64,000 nucleotides of DNA from Yersinia alsatica (GTDB taxonomy: Bacteria; Pseudomonadota; Gammaproteobacteria; Enterobacterales; Enterobacteriaceae). The notes beneath the pieces were generated by a model. The model searched no databases. It saw only the letters and a program-made list of their open reading frames with translations, and was not told the DNA's origin. Where the stretch lies: positions 310,001-374,000 of the forward strand of contig NZ_CABHWW010000007.1 in the NCBI RefSeq assembly GCF_902170305.1, in the 5' to 3' direction. Each line of letters starts with the position of its first letter. Position 1 is the stretch's first letter. This document shows positions 9,744 through 19,249 of this stretch, one piece after another. The translations under genes and the position numbers were made by a program.

Positions 9744-12286
9744 TGGTTGTCCTCCAGTTCCAGTACCCGGACAGGGATGCGTTCATCCGGGCGTGCTGGG
9801 CGATGTTGTTCACGTTCACGAACCACTTGTACATTCGGGTCGCGCAGCGGGCTGTTAATAAAGTGGGCGAAACGAACTTGCGCCGCCGGGTTCTCGACGG
9901 TGACTTTCCATTCGCAGGTGACTTTGTCGCGCAGGCGGGCAATATCGGTTTCTAACTGTTCGTTGATGCCCAGTTTGTCGTCGATAATCACGGCACGCAG
10001 GTAGTTAATGCCGCCTTCGAGGCTTTCCAACCAAACCGAGGTGCGTTGCAACTTATCGGCGGTGCGGATGTAGAACATCATAAAGCGGTCGAGATAGCGC
10101 ATCAGAGTCTCTTCATCCAGATCCGCAGCCAGTAAATCGGCATGACGTGGTTTCATACCGCCGTTGCCGCAGACATACAGGTTCCAGCCATTCTCGGTGG
10201 CAATGATTCCCACATCTTTACCCTGTGCTTCAGAACATTCACGGGTACAGCCGGAGACACCAAATTTCATTTTGTGTGGGGTACGAATGCCTTTGAAGCG
10301 GTGTTCCAGCGCAACACCAAAGCCAACGCTGTCACCCACACCAAAGCGGCACCAAGTGCTGCCGACGCAGGTTTTCGCCATGCGCAGTGCCTTGGCATAG
10401 GCATGCCCGGTCTCAAAGCCCGCCTCAATCAGTTGCGCCCAGATAGCCGGTAGGTCATCTTTTTGTGCGCCAAACATCCCCACTCGCTGTGAGCCGGTCA
10501 GCTTGGTGTACAAGTTATATTGTTTGGCGATACGGCCAATGGCCAGCAGACCATCAGGCGTGATTTCGCCACCCGGAGAACGTGGGATAACCGAGTAGGT
10601 GCCGTCTTTTTGAATATTGCCGAGGAAGTTGTCGTTGGTGTCCTGCAATGGTGTATGTTGCGGCGCTAAAATATAGTCATTCCAGCATGATGCCAGCAGT
10701 GAACCTACCGTCGGTTTACACACTTCACAGCCGTAGCCTTTACCATATTTCGCCAACAAAGCATCGAAGGTTTTAATCCCTTCGACGCGAATCAGGTGAT
10801 ACAGTTCTTGGCGAGAATAAGCAAAGTGTTCACATAAATGGTGATTAACTTCAATGCCTTGCTTACTGAGCTCGGCATTCAGGACTTGGGTCACTAATGG
10901 GATACAGCCACCGCAGCCAGTGCCGGCTTTAGTGGCCGATTTCAGCGCCGCCACGGTATGACAGCCTTGGCCGACAGCTTGAATAATGTCGCCTTTAGTG
11001 ACGTCAAAACAGGAGCAAATTTGGGCGCTATCCGGTAGGGAGTCGACCCCCATCGCCGGTTTGCTGCCCGCATGAGCAGGTAAAATCAGACTGTCCGGAT
11101 TTTCTGGCAGCTCGATATTGTTCAGTGCCAGCTGTAGCAGATTGCCGTAATCGCTGGTATCACCCACCAGCACGGCTCCCAGCAAGGTTTTGTTGTCGGC
11201 ACTGACCACCAGACGTTTGTAAATCTCTTTACTTTCATCCAGATAGACATAACTTCGAGCACCTTCAGTGCGACCATGCGCATCACCAATCCCGCCGACA
11301 TCAACGCCCAGCAGTTTCAGTTTGGCGCTCATATCCGCCCCTCGGAAAGCATTCTCGCGCCCCAGCAAGTGGTCAGCCGCGACCTGCGCCATTTTGTATC
11401 CCGGAGCCACCAGCCCGAAAGTGCGCTCCTGCCATGAGGCGCATTCGCCAATGGCGTAGACATCTGGGTCAGAAGTCTGGCAATAATCATTAATAGCAAT
11501 ACCGCCACGGCGCGCTGTGGCTAGACCGCATTGGTGGGCCAGCTTGTCTTGTGGGCGAATCCCGGTGGAGAAGACGATAAAATCCACTTCCAGTTGTGTG
11601 CCGTCGGCAAACAACATGGTTTTACGGCTGTTTTGGCCAGAATGAACAATCTCTTGGGTGTTTTTGCCGGTGTGAACTTTCACACCCATGCGCTCAATCT
11701 TCTGGCGCAGTTGGTCGCCGCCCATCGGATCAAGCTGCTCTGCCATTAAGACCGGAGCAAATTCAATAACATGAGTTTCAACTCCCAGGCTTTTCAGCGC
11801 CCCAGCGGCTTCTAATCCCAATAACCCACCGCCAATCACTGCCCCGCGTTTACTACGACGGGTGCAAGCTTCGATAGCATTCAGGTCTTCAATGGTGCGA
11901 TAAACAAAACAGTCTTGTCCTTCGCTCCCCTTAATGGGCGGGATCCACGGGTAAGAACCGGTCGCCATAATCAGTTTGTCGTAATACAGCGTCCGCCCAC
12001 TGTTAGAGTGAATCACTTTCTCAGTGCGATTGATGGTAATGGCGCGTTCGCCTACCAGCACTTTGACACCGTGTTTTTCATAAAAGCCTTCGCGAACCAG
12101 CGACAGTTCTTCAGCAGTATGATGGGAGAAGTAAGAAGAAAGATGTACCCGGTCATAGGCGATGCGTGGCTCTTCGCAAAATACGGTTATCTCAAATTGG
12201 TCTTTATCTGCTTTATCCAGTAAGTCTTCAATAAAGCGGTGGCCGACCATACCGTTGCCGATGATGGCAAGTTTGACTTTGCTCAT
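9740..12286 (-). CDS. nirB: Nitrite reductase (NADH) large subunit
   Basis: Catalytic subunit reducing nitrite to ammonium with NADH under anaerobic conditions. The 848-aa protein has an FAD site (IIGNGMVGHRF) at the N-terminus, an NAD site (VIGGGLLGLEAAGAL) near residue 150, a [2Fe-2S] BFD-like domain (CSCFD ... TGCGGC) near 425-465, and siroheme/[4Fe-4S] ligands in TCVGSTWC and GCTREC near 640-680. All cofactor motifs look intact. GAGG precedes the ATG at 12286. It is the first gene of nirB-nirD-nirC-cysG, with an FNR/Nar-type promoter upstream. Confidence 0.97.
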   Translation of the reverse strand: MSKVKLAIIGNGMVGHRFIEDLLDKADKDQFEITVFCEEPRIAYDRVHLSSYFSHHTAEELSLVREGFYEKHGVKVLVGERAITINRTEKVIHSNSGRTLYYDKLIMATGSYPWIPPIKGSEGQDCFVYRTIEDLNAIEACTRRSKRGAVIGGGLLGLEAAGALKSLGVETHVIEFAPVLMAEQLDPMGGDQLRQKIERMGVKVHTGKNTQEIVHSGQNSRKTMLFADGTQLEVDFIVFSTGIRPQDKLAHQCGLATARRGGIAINDYCQTSDPDVYAIGECASWQERTFGLVAPGYKMAQVAADHLLGRENAFRGADMSAKLKLLGVDVGGIGDAHGRTEGARSYVYLDESKEIYKRLVVSADNKTLLGAVLVGDTSDYGNLLQLALNNIELPENPDSLILPAHAGSKPAMGVDSLPDSAQICSCFDVTKGDIIQAVGQGCHTVAALKSATKAGTGCGGCIPLVTQVLNAELSKQGIEVNHHLCEHFAYSRQELYHLIRVEGIKTFDALLAKYGKGYGCEVCKPTVGSLLASCWNDYILAPQHTPLQDTNDNFLGNIQKDGTYSVIPRSPGGEITPDGLLAIGRIAKQYNLYTKLTGSQRVGMFGAQKDDLPAIWAQLIEAGFETGHAYAKALRMAKTCVGSTWCRFGVGDSVGFGVALEHRFKGIRTPHKMKFGVSGCTRECSEAQGKDVGIIATENGWNLYVCGNGGMKPRHADLLAADLDEETLMRYLDRFMMFYIRTADKLQRTSVWLESLEGGINYLRAVIIDDKLGINEQLETDIARLRDKVTCEWKVTVENPAAQVRFAHFINSPLRDPNVQVVREREQHRPARPDERIPVRVLELEDNQ

Positions 12287-12308
12287 TTTTGCCTCAATTT
12301 TTAGTTTT

Positions 12309-12322
12309 CTACCCTCACCTTA
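12309..12322 (-). promoter_or_regulatory. nirB promoter -10 region and predicted start
   Basis: On the minus strand TAAGGT (12322-12317) is the -10 hexamer, and transcription is predicted to start near 12309. This follows from placing the FNR site centre at -41.5 as in E. coli; E. coli nirB has the same TAAGGT as I recall it. Confidence 0.6.
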
Positions 12323-12343
12323 ATCTTCCGTACAGCGCACTTA

Positions 12344-12357
12344 TTGATGTAAATCAA
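12344..12357 (-). promoter_or_regulatory. FNR binding site of nirB
   Basis: TTGATGTAAATCAA is a perfect match to TTGAT-N4-ATCAA. Its centre lies about 64 bp upstream of the nirB ATG. FNR activates nir operons when oxygen is absent, so this predicts anaerobic expression of nirBDC-cysG. Confidence 0.85.
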
Positions 12358-12365
12358 TTAGCTTT

Positions 12366-12391
12366 CCATATACCTCTAAGGAGGTATATGG
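12366..12391 (-). promoter_or_regulatory. NarL/NarP site in a 26-bp perfect inverted repeat
   Basis: TACCTCT-AA-GGAGGTA is a 7-2-7 arrangement of Nar heptamers with one deviation from consensus. It sits in a longer inverted repeat with 11-bp arms CCATATACCTC/GAGGTATATGG around TAAG. The centre is 28 bp upstream of the FNR-site centre, the same offset as between the -41.5 FNR and -69.5 Nar sites of E. coli nirB. This predicts nitrate/nitrite induction. Confidence 0.75.
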
Positions 12392-12548
12392 CTGATTTGT
12401 AACGTTTTTTATAAGTTGCGGATTTTATTCATCTTTAAGCTGAAAGGTTTCAGTTATGGAATGATGTTTTATTAAAAGAAAATCGGGCGAGTTGCTGTAG
12501 GTCGGGTAAGCTAAAGCCAATCACTCATCTATGGCGGGGCAATGTTTA

Positions 12549-13826
12549 ATGAACCATTTATTAACCACTATCAATAATGCGCGTCTTGCCGGGCAAGCTG
12601 GGTTTTGGCAGCTAACCATTGCCGATGGCAAAATTACGGCGATTACGCCGCAGCCAGAGCAAGTTACTGCTGGCGCGGGCATATTGGATGCCCAGGGTGG
12701 GCTGGCATTACCGCCGTTTATTGAACCGCACATTCATCTGGATACCACTCAAACCGCGGGTCAGCCAAGCTGGAACCAGTCCGGTACCCTGTTTGAGGGT
12801 ATTGAGCGCTGGGCCGAGCGCAAAGCTCTGCTGACCCGTGAAGATGTTAAACAGCGCGCATGGCAAACACTGAAATGGCAAATAGCCAATGGGATCCAGC
12901 ATGTCCGTACTCATGTTGATGTTTCTGATCCCAGTTTGACGGCGCTGAGTGCCATGTTGGAAGTGAAAGAAGAGGTTAGCCCATGGGTCGATATGCAGAT
13001 TGTCGCCTTCCCACAAGAGGGGATTCTTTCCTATCCTGATGGCGCAGCACTGTTGGAAGAAGCTCTACGGCTAGGGGCTGATGTGGTCGGTGCCATTCCT
13101 CACTTCGAATTTACCCGCGAATATGGCGTTGAATCTCTGCATATTGCTTTTGCTCTGGCACAGAAATATCAGCGGCTGGTGGATGTGCATTGCGATGAAA
13201 TTGATGATGAGCAGTCGCGTTTTGTTGAAACCGTGGCGGCATTAGCACACCGGGAAAATATGGGCGCGCGGGTAACTGCCAGCCACACTACGGCGATGCA
13301 CTCTTATAATGGCGCTTATGCCTCTCGGCTATTTCGCTTGCTGAAAATGTCCGGCATTAATTTTGTTGCCAATCCGCTGGTCAATATTCATCTGCAAGGG
13401 CGCTTTGACACCTATCCAAAACGCCGTGGTATTACGCGGGTTAAAGAGATGCTGGCTGCGGATATTAATGTCTGTTTTGGTCATGACGATGTGTTTGACC
13501 CGTGGTATCCGCTGGGTACTGCCAATATGCTGCAGGTATTGCATATGGGATTACATATTTGCCAACTGATGGGATATAGCCAAATCAATGACGGGCTGAA
13601 TTTAATAACCACCCACAGTGCCAGAACACTGAATTTATCAGACTATGGTTTGCAGCCCGGAAACAGTGCGAACTTGGTTATTCTGCCCGCTGACAGTGGC
13701 TTTGATGCGGTACGGCGGCAGGTGCCAGTGCATTACTCTATTCGTCACGGAGTGGTGATCGCCAAGACACAACCGGCAGAGAGCCGGATATATTTGGGGC
13801 AAGAGGAAGTTATTAACTTCAAATAG
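12549..13826 (+). CDS. codA: Cytosine deaminase
   Basis: Amidohydrolase converting cytosine to uracil and ammonia in pyrimidine salvage. Metal-binding motifs are EPHIHLDTT near residue 60, [11 protein letters not shown] in the middle, [13 protein letters not shown], and [13 protein letters not shown]. The sequence tracks E. coli CodA closely. An ATG at 12531 is also in frame, but ATG 12549 gives 425 aa, close to the family length, with GGGG upstream. No codB permease gene lies next to it, unlike the codBA pair of E. coli. Confidence 0.93.
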   Translation: MNHLLTTINNARLAGQAGFWQLTIADGKITAITPQPEQVTAGAGILDAQGGLALPPFIEPHIHLDTTQTAGQPSWNQSGTLFEGIERWAERKALLTREDVKQRAWQTLKWQIANGIQHVRTHVDVSDPSLTALSAMLEVKEEVSPWVDMQIVAFPQEGILSYPDGAALLEEALRLGADVVGAIPHFEFTREYGVESLHIAFALAQKYQRLVDVHCDEIDDEQSRFVETVAALAHRENMGARVTASHTTAMHSYNGAYASRLFRLLKMSGINFVANPLVNIHLQGRFDTYPKRRGITRVKEMLAADINVCFGHDDVFDPWYPLGTANMLQVLHMGLHICQLMGYSQINDGLNLITTHSARTLNLSDYGLQPGNSANLVILPADSGFDAVRRQVPVHYSIRHGVVIAKTQPAESRIYLGQEEVINFK

Positions 13827-13870
13827 TAGTTAGCTTCAAATAGATATTAACTTTGGATAACCGTGGCGCA

Positions 13871-13899
13871 TGCCCTGTAACCGCGAGGGTCACAGGGCA
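13871..13899. terminator. Hairpin between convergent codA and tsgA
   Basis: TGCCCTGT and ACAGGGCA form an 8-bp stem, extended by ACC/GGT inside. It lies between two convergent stop codons, so it probably terminates both genes, but no strong T-run follows on either strand. Confidence 0.55.
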
Positions 13900-13912
13900 A
13901 TAAACCATTAAA

Positions 13913-15097
13913 TCAGTGAGTCACATGGCCGTGGCTGCGGTGCTTGGTGAAGAAGCCCAAAATCAGGCACATCACAAATACCGCCAGATACAGACCGTTG
14001 GCGGTGGCAAGTGCCGCATGAACACCACTGTTAGCCACAATTGGGCCGGTAACCACGAAAGTCAGCATGGTCCCAACGGTGCCGCAGGTCAGAATGAAGT
14101 TCACCAGCTTGGGTGAAGACACTTTGGTTTGCAGTGAACCCAAGGTAATTAATGTGGTGTAAATGGCACTGGAGACAAAACCTAACGCCAGAATGTAGTA
14201 GCTCAGGTGCTCTGGGTTATTGGTGGAGACAAACATGTACATCGCCAGTGTCGCCATAGCAGCCAGCACCGTCACGATGCGTTGCAGGTCGAAGAAGCGC
14301 AGAATAAAGCTGAATACCCACATGCCAATCATGTAAGAGATCCAGAAATTACTGACCAATTGACCCGCTTGGTTGATATCCATGTTGAAGGTTTTGGTGG
14401 CGTATTCCGGCACCCATTGGATGAAGCCGAGCTGCCCAAGGATATAGCACAGTGCGGCAATCGATAGGAACAGCACGCCAACACCCCATTTCTCTTTCAC
14501 CACCGGCTTGCTCTGGTCGGTACCTTTATGGCCCAGTACCGGGAACTCAGAGCACAGTGTCAGCACGAAAATACCCACATACAGCAGGCCGATGCAGGCA
14601 TAGACCCAGTACCATTCAATATGGCGAGCCAGCAACATGGCGGCAACCACCGGGAAAATCATCCCAGCCATACTGAAGAATGAGTCAGTGAACAGCAGGC
14701 GTGACCCGCGCTGACGCCCTTCATAGATATGGGTAACCAGGAAGGTGCCTATCGACATGGTGATCCCGCTGACCACCCCGAGGATGAACATGCTGATTGA
14801 GAAGACCATTAAATTATGGCCGACCATTAATCCGGCAATGGCAATTAACATCAGAATAAAGCCAAACACCAACTGACGTTTTAATGGAATGATTTCCATC
14901 AACCAGGCATTAAGGAAAATAGAGATCAAAATGCCCGCGTTAAGGAAAGTAAATGTGTTACTCATACTGGCAATAGGCAGATTGAAATACTCTGCGATAT
15001 TTCCCATCACCATCCCGGTGACAATAACTAACGCACCTGTAAGGGCGTAAGAAAAGTAACTGATCCAAGTTAGTCGAATGCGGTTGCTGTTATTCAT
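13913..15097 (-). CDS. tsgA: MFS transporter TsgA
   Basis: Major facilitator superfamily membrane protein of 394 aa with about 12 hydrophobic segments. In Salmonella the family was named after a tellurite/selenite-growth phenotype; its substrate is not established. The longer open frame reaches 15163, but the ATG at 15097 gives the family start [21 protein letters not shown] and expected size. In E. coli it adjoins nirB; here codA lies between them. Confidence 0.9.
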   Translation of the reverse strand: MNNSNRIRLTWISYFSYALTGALVIVTGMVMGNIAEYFNLPIASMSNTFTFLNAGILISIFLNAWLMEIIPLKRQLVFGFILMLIAIAGLMVGHNLMVFSISMFILGVVSGITMSIGTFLVTHIYEGRQRGSRLLFTDSFFSMAGMIFPVVAAMLLARHIEWYWVYACIGLLYVGIFVLTLCSEFPVLGHKGTDQSKPVVKEKWGVGVLFLSIAALCYILGQLGFIQWVPEYATKTFNMDINQAGQLVSNFWISYMIGMWVFSFILRFFDLQRIVTVLAAMATLAMYMFVSTNNPEHLSYYILALGFVSSAIYTTLITLGSLQTKVSSPKLVNFILTCGTVGTMLTFVVTGPIVANSGVHAALATANGLYLAVFVMCLILGFFTKHRSHGHVTH

Positions 15098-15506
15098 AGA
15101 TGGGGCCTGTGTCAGCATAGTGTTAAGACGATAATAGTAAGAACAAACATAAAAATGGTTCAAACCAGTTCAGTACTAAGGCCGCGGATCCTAGCACAGG
15201 CATAGTGAGTTTTTGTGACTTACATCCAACTTTTAATGTAATGAATGAAATGTGATGGTGAATAATAGTGAGGCGTCACAAATTACCACTTCATGCAAAT
15301 GATAAAGATTCTTAATTCTATTAAATTAACGCCCGTGTTAAGGTTGCTTCCAGTATGAGTCTCACTGCGGGTGGATGAGCCAGAATCTATAAAAACTGTT
15401 AATAAAACAGCGAGTAACAAACCCTCTTATTTATTTTTTCATCGAGATACAGGGAACCTATCGTGATGAGAAGTACGATTATCGTGCAGATACCATTGGC
15501 GCACGG
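15098..15506. promoter_or_regulatory. tsgA / DUF2946 divergent intergenic region
   Basis: This 409-bp AT-rich region should hold the promoters of tsgA (minus) and of the copper-receptor pair (plus). A weak Fur-box-like stretch, GCAAATGATAAAGATTCTT at 15295-15313, matches 13 of 19 positions of the classic consensus. A 16-codon mini-ORF sits just before the DUF2946 gene (separate entry). No CueR- or CusR-type copper box was recognised by eye. Confidence 0.35.
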
Positions 15507-15516
15507 ATGTCGTTAA
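15466..15516 (+). CDS. Possible leader mini-ORF overlapping the DUF2946 start
   Basis: ATG at 15466 opens a 16-codon frame, MRSTIIVQIPLAHGCR, that ends in TAA at 15514-15516, so it overlaps the ATG of the DUF2946 gene at 15507. AGGGAA lies about 12 bases upstream, whereas the DUF2946 ATG has no good ribosome-binding site of its own. Translation of the mini-ORF could therefore feed ribosomes to the downstream start. This is inference from geometry only. Confidence 0.3.
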   Translation: MRSTIIVQIPLAHGCR

Positions 15517-15995
15517 GCCAAACTTTTTATCAAAGAAGGCACTATTCGGCTTGGCTGGGGATAGCGGCTATTCTCATGTTATTCATTGCTCCGGTGGTTT
15601 CCGTCTCACTGGCGCTCTCCTATGACCAAAATCCTCCTTCAGCGATGTTAGCTGAAGCGACTATGGATGATGGCTTTATGGGGGATGGTTGTATGGGTGA
15701 TGGTGCTATGGAGATGACGCACCACAGTGACGGCGAAACCGCACACCAAGGTACTCAAGCCAGCCATGCTACCCAGCACGGGGCCAGTCATGACGGCATG
15801 ATGATGGATCATGCCGCTTGTGGATACTGCGTATTACTGACTCACCTGCCATTGCTCAATACCGCATTCAAAGCTGATATTCGCAGTGCGCAGCTGCTCG
15901 CCGAGCTATCCCCGCCATTATTTATTTCTTCACCGATTATTGAAGACACCTATTCAGAAAGCCAACCGCGCGCGCCCCCTGCTTTTTATTCCTGA
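15507..15995 (+). CDS. DUF2946 family protein, Met/His-rich
   Basis: The 162-aa protein has an N-terminal hydrophobic signal or anchor at about residues 14-37, then a Met-, His- and Asp-rich stretch (FMGDGCMGDGAMEM, later HDGMMMDH), followed by the CGYC pair and a hydrophobic C-terminal part. This is the DUF2946 pattern; its biochemical role is unknown, but it often sits next to copper-related outer-membrane receptors. The next gene is such a receptor, 81 bp downstream, so a periplasmic copper-binding or copper-handling role is a reasonable inference. The ATG at 15507 has a poor Shine-Dalgarno. Confidence 0.7.
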   Translation: MSLSQTFYQRRHYSAWLGIAAILMLFIAPVVSVSLALSYDQNPPSAMLAEATMDDGFMGDGCMGDGAMEMTHHSDGETAHQGTQASHATQHGASHDGMMMDHAACGYCVLLTHLPLLNTAFKADIRSAQLLAELSPPLFISSPIIEDTYSESQPRAPPAFYS

Positions 15996-16076
15996 TACTC
16001 CGATAACAAATAAAAACCATTTTTCTGGTGTGGATAAATACCCGCCGGAGTGATTTGTATTGCCCAAGGAATAATT

Positions 16077-18119
16077 ATGTCTGGCAAGAATAAAATCTAT
16101 AAAAAAACATTATTAGCGTGCGCAGTAACTTCTTCACTTTCTGTATTTGTCCTTAATGCCTTTGCGGCGGAACATCAGCATTTAGTGGCTAATAATCTGA
16201 CGACGAATAACTCGAGTAATAATAGCAATGACAAAAAACTGAATGATGCTGACGTGATTACCGTTACTGCCCCTCAGCATTCGCCACTGGTTATCGTCAC
16301 ATCGCCCAAAACCCCTCGTCAGCCAGTTCCTGCCAGTGATGGCGCGGACTATCTGAAGACTATCCCCGGCTTTTCACAAATCCGTAATGGCGGGACCAAT
16401 GGTGATGTTGTTTTCCGTGGCATGTTTGGTTCGCGCATCAAAATTCTAACCGACGGTGCCGAGACATTAGGGGCATGCCCATCAAGGATGGATGCGCCGA
16501 CATCCTATATTTCACCCGAAAGCTTTGATCTGCTCACCGTGGTGAAAGGGCCGCAATCTGTGCTGTGGGGGCCGGGAGCCTCTGCTGGTACTATCTTGTT
16601 TGAGCGGGAACAACCCCATTTTGACCAAGAAAATCTCAAGGGAAATGCCAGCTTGCTGGTGGGTTCCAATGGCCGGTGGGATAAAAACCTCGATGTCAGC
16701 TTGGGTAACGAGCAAGGTTATTTACGCATGCTGGGCAACCAATCCCAAGCCGGTAATTATAAAGATGGCAATGGTACGCGAGTGCCATCGAAGTGGGATA
16801 AATGGAATGCCGATGTGGCATTGGGCTGGACACCGGACGCCGATACCTTGCTTGAACTGACTGCGGGTAAGGGAGATGGTGAGGCCAGCTATGCCGGCCG
16901 TGGCATGGACGGTTCCCAGTTCTTGCGGGAAAGCTTGGGAGCGCGGTTTGAAAAATCCAATATTGGTGACGTGCTGGATAAAATTGACGCTAAATTTTAC
17001 TACAATTACGTCAATCATATTATGGATAACAATACGTTACGTACGCCACCGATGATGGCGATGTCCAGCAATCTGGACCGGCGCACCATGGGGGGCCGGG
17101 TGATGGGGACTTGGTTGTGGCAAGACTTGAAGCTGGAAGCCGGCACTGACCTACAAACCAACACCCATCGTAAGAACAACAAAGGCAATTGGAATAAAGA
17201 TGCTCGCTTTGATAACTATGGCGCATTTGGCGAACTGACCTGGGCTGCTAGCGAGCAAGATAAAATGATTACCGGCATGCGCCTTGATCACCACCAAGTC
17301 ACCCATTATACCCACGCTAATGAACCTACGCGCTCGGCCACTCTACCTGCCGGCTTCATGCGCTATGAGCATCATCTGTCTGATGTACCGGTGATGTGGT
17401 ATGCCGGTGTCGGCCATACTGAACGTTTTCCCGACTATTGGGAGCTGTTTTCTCCGACCTATGGGCCAGCGGGTTCCAGCAGTGCTTTTGACGGGGTAAA
17501 AAGTGAAAAAACCACTCAGCTTGATATCGGTGCTCAATATAACGGCGAGCAGTTAAACGGCTGGGTCTCGGCTTATCTGGGCCGGGTCAATGATTTTATC
17601 CTGTTTAAGTATGATCCAAATAACCTGCGTATCAGTCAGGCGGACAATATCAATGCGACCATTATGGGCGGTGAAATGGGCGCCGGATATGCTTTCAATG
17701 ATCACTGGAAGGCGGATGTCAGTCTGGCTTATGCCTGGGGGGAAAATACCAGTGATAACCGCCCATTGCCGCAAATACCGCCACTCGAAGCACGGCTAGG
17801 ATTGACGTTCGAAACCGGAGACTGGAGCAGCACTGCATTGTGGCGCTTGGTCAGTAGCCAACATCGGGTTGCGATTAATGAAGGGAATGTGGTTGGTAAA
17901 GATTTTGCCGATAGCGCAGGGTTTGGTGTGCTGTCAGCGAATGTGGCCTACAAGGTCACTCAACAAGTGAAGGTCAGTGCCGGTATCGATAACTTGCTAA
18001 ACAAAACCTATAGCGAGCACCTCAATCTGGCGGGTAACAGCGGATTTGGTTATTCCGTCAATACACCACTGAATGAGCCGGGTCGTACTCTTTGGGCCAA
18101 AATGAATGTCACGTTCTGA
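16077..18119 (+). CDS. TonB-dependent copper receptor (OprC/NosA-like)
   Basis: Outer-membrane TonB-dependent beta-barrel of 680 aa. A signal peptide ends near AFA-AEH, a TonB box-like DVITVTAP lies near residue 60, and the plug domain includes VVFRGMFGSRIKIL and VVKGPQSVLWGPGA. CPSRM at residues 134-138 and HIM at 314-316 correspond to the C-x3-M and H-x-M copper ligands described for Pseudomonas OprC. The barrel ends with aromatic Phe, as usual. ATG 16077 follows AAGGA with good spacing, so it is preferred over the in-frame GTG at 16050. It is paired with a DUF2946 gene. Confidence 0.88.
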   Translation: MSGKNKIYKKTLLACAVTSSLSVFVLNAFAAEHQHLVANNLTTNNSSNNSNDKKLNDADVITVTAPQHSPLVIVTSPKTPRQPVPASDGADYLKTIPGFSQIRNGGTNGDVVFRGMFGSRIKILTDGAETLGACPSRMDAPTSYISPESFDLLTVVKGPQSVLWGPGASAGTILFEREQPHFDQENLKGNASLLVGSNGRWDKNLDVSLGNEQGYLRMLGNQSQAGNYKDGNGTRVPSKWDKWNADVALGWTPDADTLLELTAGKGDGEASYAGRGMDGSQFLRESLGARFEKSNIGDVLDKIDAKFYYNYVNHIMDNNTLRTPPMMAMSSNLDRRTMGGRVMGTWLWQDLKLEAGTDLQTNTHRKNNKGNWNKDARFDNYGAFGELTWAASEQDKMITGMRLDHHQVTHYTHANEPTRSATLPAGFMRYEHHLSDVPVMWYAGVGHTERFPDYWELFSPTYGPAGSSSAFDGVKSEKTTQLDIGAQYNGEQLNGWVSAYLGRVNDFILFKYDPNNLRISQADNINATIMGGEMGAGYAFNDHWKADVSLAYAWGENTSDNRPLPQIPPLEARLGLTFETGDWSSTALWRLVSSQHRVAINEGNVVGKDFADSAGFGVLSANVAYKVTQQVKVSAGIDNLLNKTYSEHLNLAGNSGFGYSVNTPLNEPGRTLWAKMNVTF

Positions 18120-18149
18120 TATAACAAATTGAATTGAAAGATAACTTTT

Positions 18150-18174
18150 GTGGCAGGCACTGCTTGCCACTTTT
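18150..18174 (+). terminator. Terminator after the copper receptor gene
   Basis: GTGGCA and TGCCAC form a stem around GGCACTGCT, with further partial pairing, and TTTT follows directly. It lies 30 bp after the receptor stop codon, between convergent genes. Confidence 0.65.
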
Positions 18175-18193
18175 CCCTAACACCGGCGTGACC

Positions 18194-19180
18194 TTAATTA
18201 TCCCTTTTGGGCGGGGCCACTGAATCGCGCAGGATAATGGCGGGCGGGAAATTAGCCGTGGGGATCAGCGGATTAATCAGCAATTGCGTGGCATATTGCG
18301 CCATTTCAACAATAGGAAAATGCAGACTGGTTAATGCCGGGCTGACGAAAGGGGCGCGCTCGCCGCTGTCATAGCAAAGCAATGAAATATCCTGCGGCAC
18401 CTGCAAGTGATTCTTATTGATAGCCAGCAAAGCCCCAATGGCCATTTCTTCGTTACAGCAATAGATGGCTGTCGGTAGCTGTGGTTGATTGAGGATCTCA
18501 TCGGCGCGCTGATAGCCACTTTCCAGATCGTAAACTCCCTCCACGCAGGCGACCGGCTCTAAACCTGCCAGTTGCATCGCATCAATAAAACCCTGACGGC
18601 GCAGTTCACTGGAGTGGCGCTGTGCAGAACCACTGATACATGCAATGCGACGATGGCCAGCATCAATAAGTACCTGAGTTGCCATTTGGCTGGCGCGGCG
18701 ATGATCGAAAGTGACACAGCGAGCTTCAAGGCCGGGAACCAGTCTATCCAATAATACGAATGACCTGCCTGCCGCGGCAAGCTGATGCAGTCTTTCATCA
18801 CTGAGAAAACGGACATGCAAAATTAAGCCGTCGCAGCGTAAGTTATACAGGCGCTGAATAGCTTGCCACTCCTTCTCGGCATTATCCCGTCCCTGAGTGA
18901 CTAATAGCTGCTTACCTTGGGATTCAGCTTCGGTTTGCACGAAGTCCATCAGCGCACCAAAAAATCCTCCTCGATATGAGGTGGTGACCAACCCGAGTGT
19001 ATTACTTTGGCTGGAGGCCAGTGCGCGCGCGGCCGGGTTTGGGCTGTATCCCAATACCGCCACCGCCTGTTCTACTTTTTCGCGAGTCAGAGCTTTGACA
19101 TTGGTATCACCGTTGACCACGCGGGAAACCGTAGCGCGGGAAACTCCGGCTAATACCGCGACGTCTTCCAGTGTGACCAT
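18194..19180 (-). CDS. LacI/GalR-family transcriptional regulator
   Basis: The 328-aa protein begins with a LacI-type helix-turn-helix and hinge (VTLEDVAVLAGVSRATVSRVV ... NPAARALAS, residues 2-58), followed by a periplasmic-binding-protein-like effector domain. GGGAGT precedes the ATG. It lies 69 bp downstream of a GH4 6-phospho-glycosidase gene on the same strand, and a perfect LacI-type palindrome lies in front of that gene. It most likely represses the pair and responds to a sugar or sugar phosphate. It resembles AscG-type regulators but is not close enough for me to use that name. Confidence 0.9.
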   Translation of the reverse strand: MVTLEDVAVLAGVSRATVSRVVNGDTNVKALTREKVEQAVAVLGYSPNPAARALASSQSNTLGLVTTSYRGGFFGALMDFVQTEAESQGKQLLVTQGRDNAEKEWQAIQRLYNLRCDGLILHVRFLSDERLHQLAAAGRSFVLLDRLVPGLEARCVTFDHRRASQMATQVLIDAGHRRIACISGSAQRHSSELRRQGFIDAMQLAGLEPVACVEGVYDLESGYQRADEILNQPQLPTAIYCCNEEMAIGALLAINKNHLQVPQDISLLCYDSGERAPFVSPALTSLHFPIVEMAQYATQLLINPLIPTANFPPAIILRDSVAPPKRDN

Positions 19181-19249
19181 TTTTTACTCCCAACTTGAAA
19201 AGTAGGCGACCATGAAAATACAAAGGTCGCCACAATAATTAATTTATCG

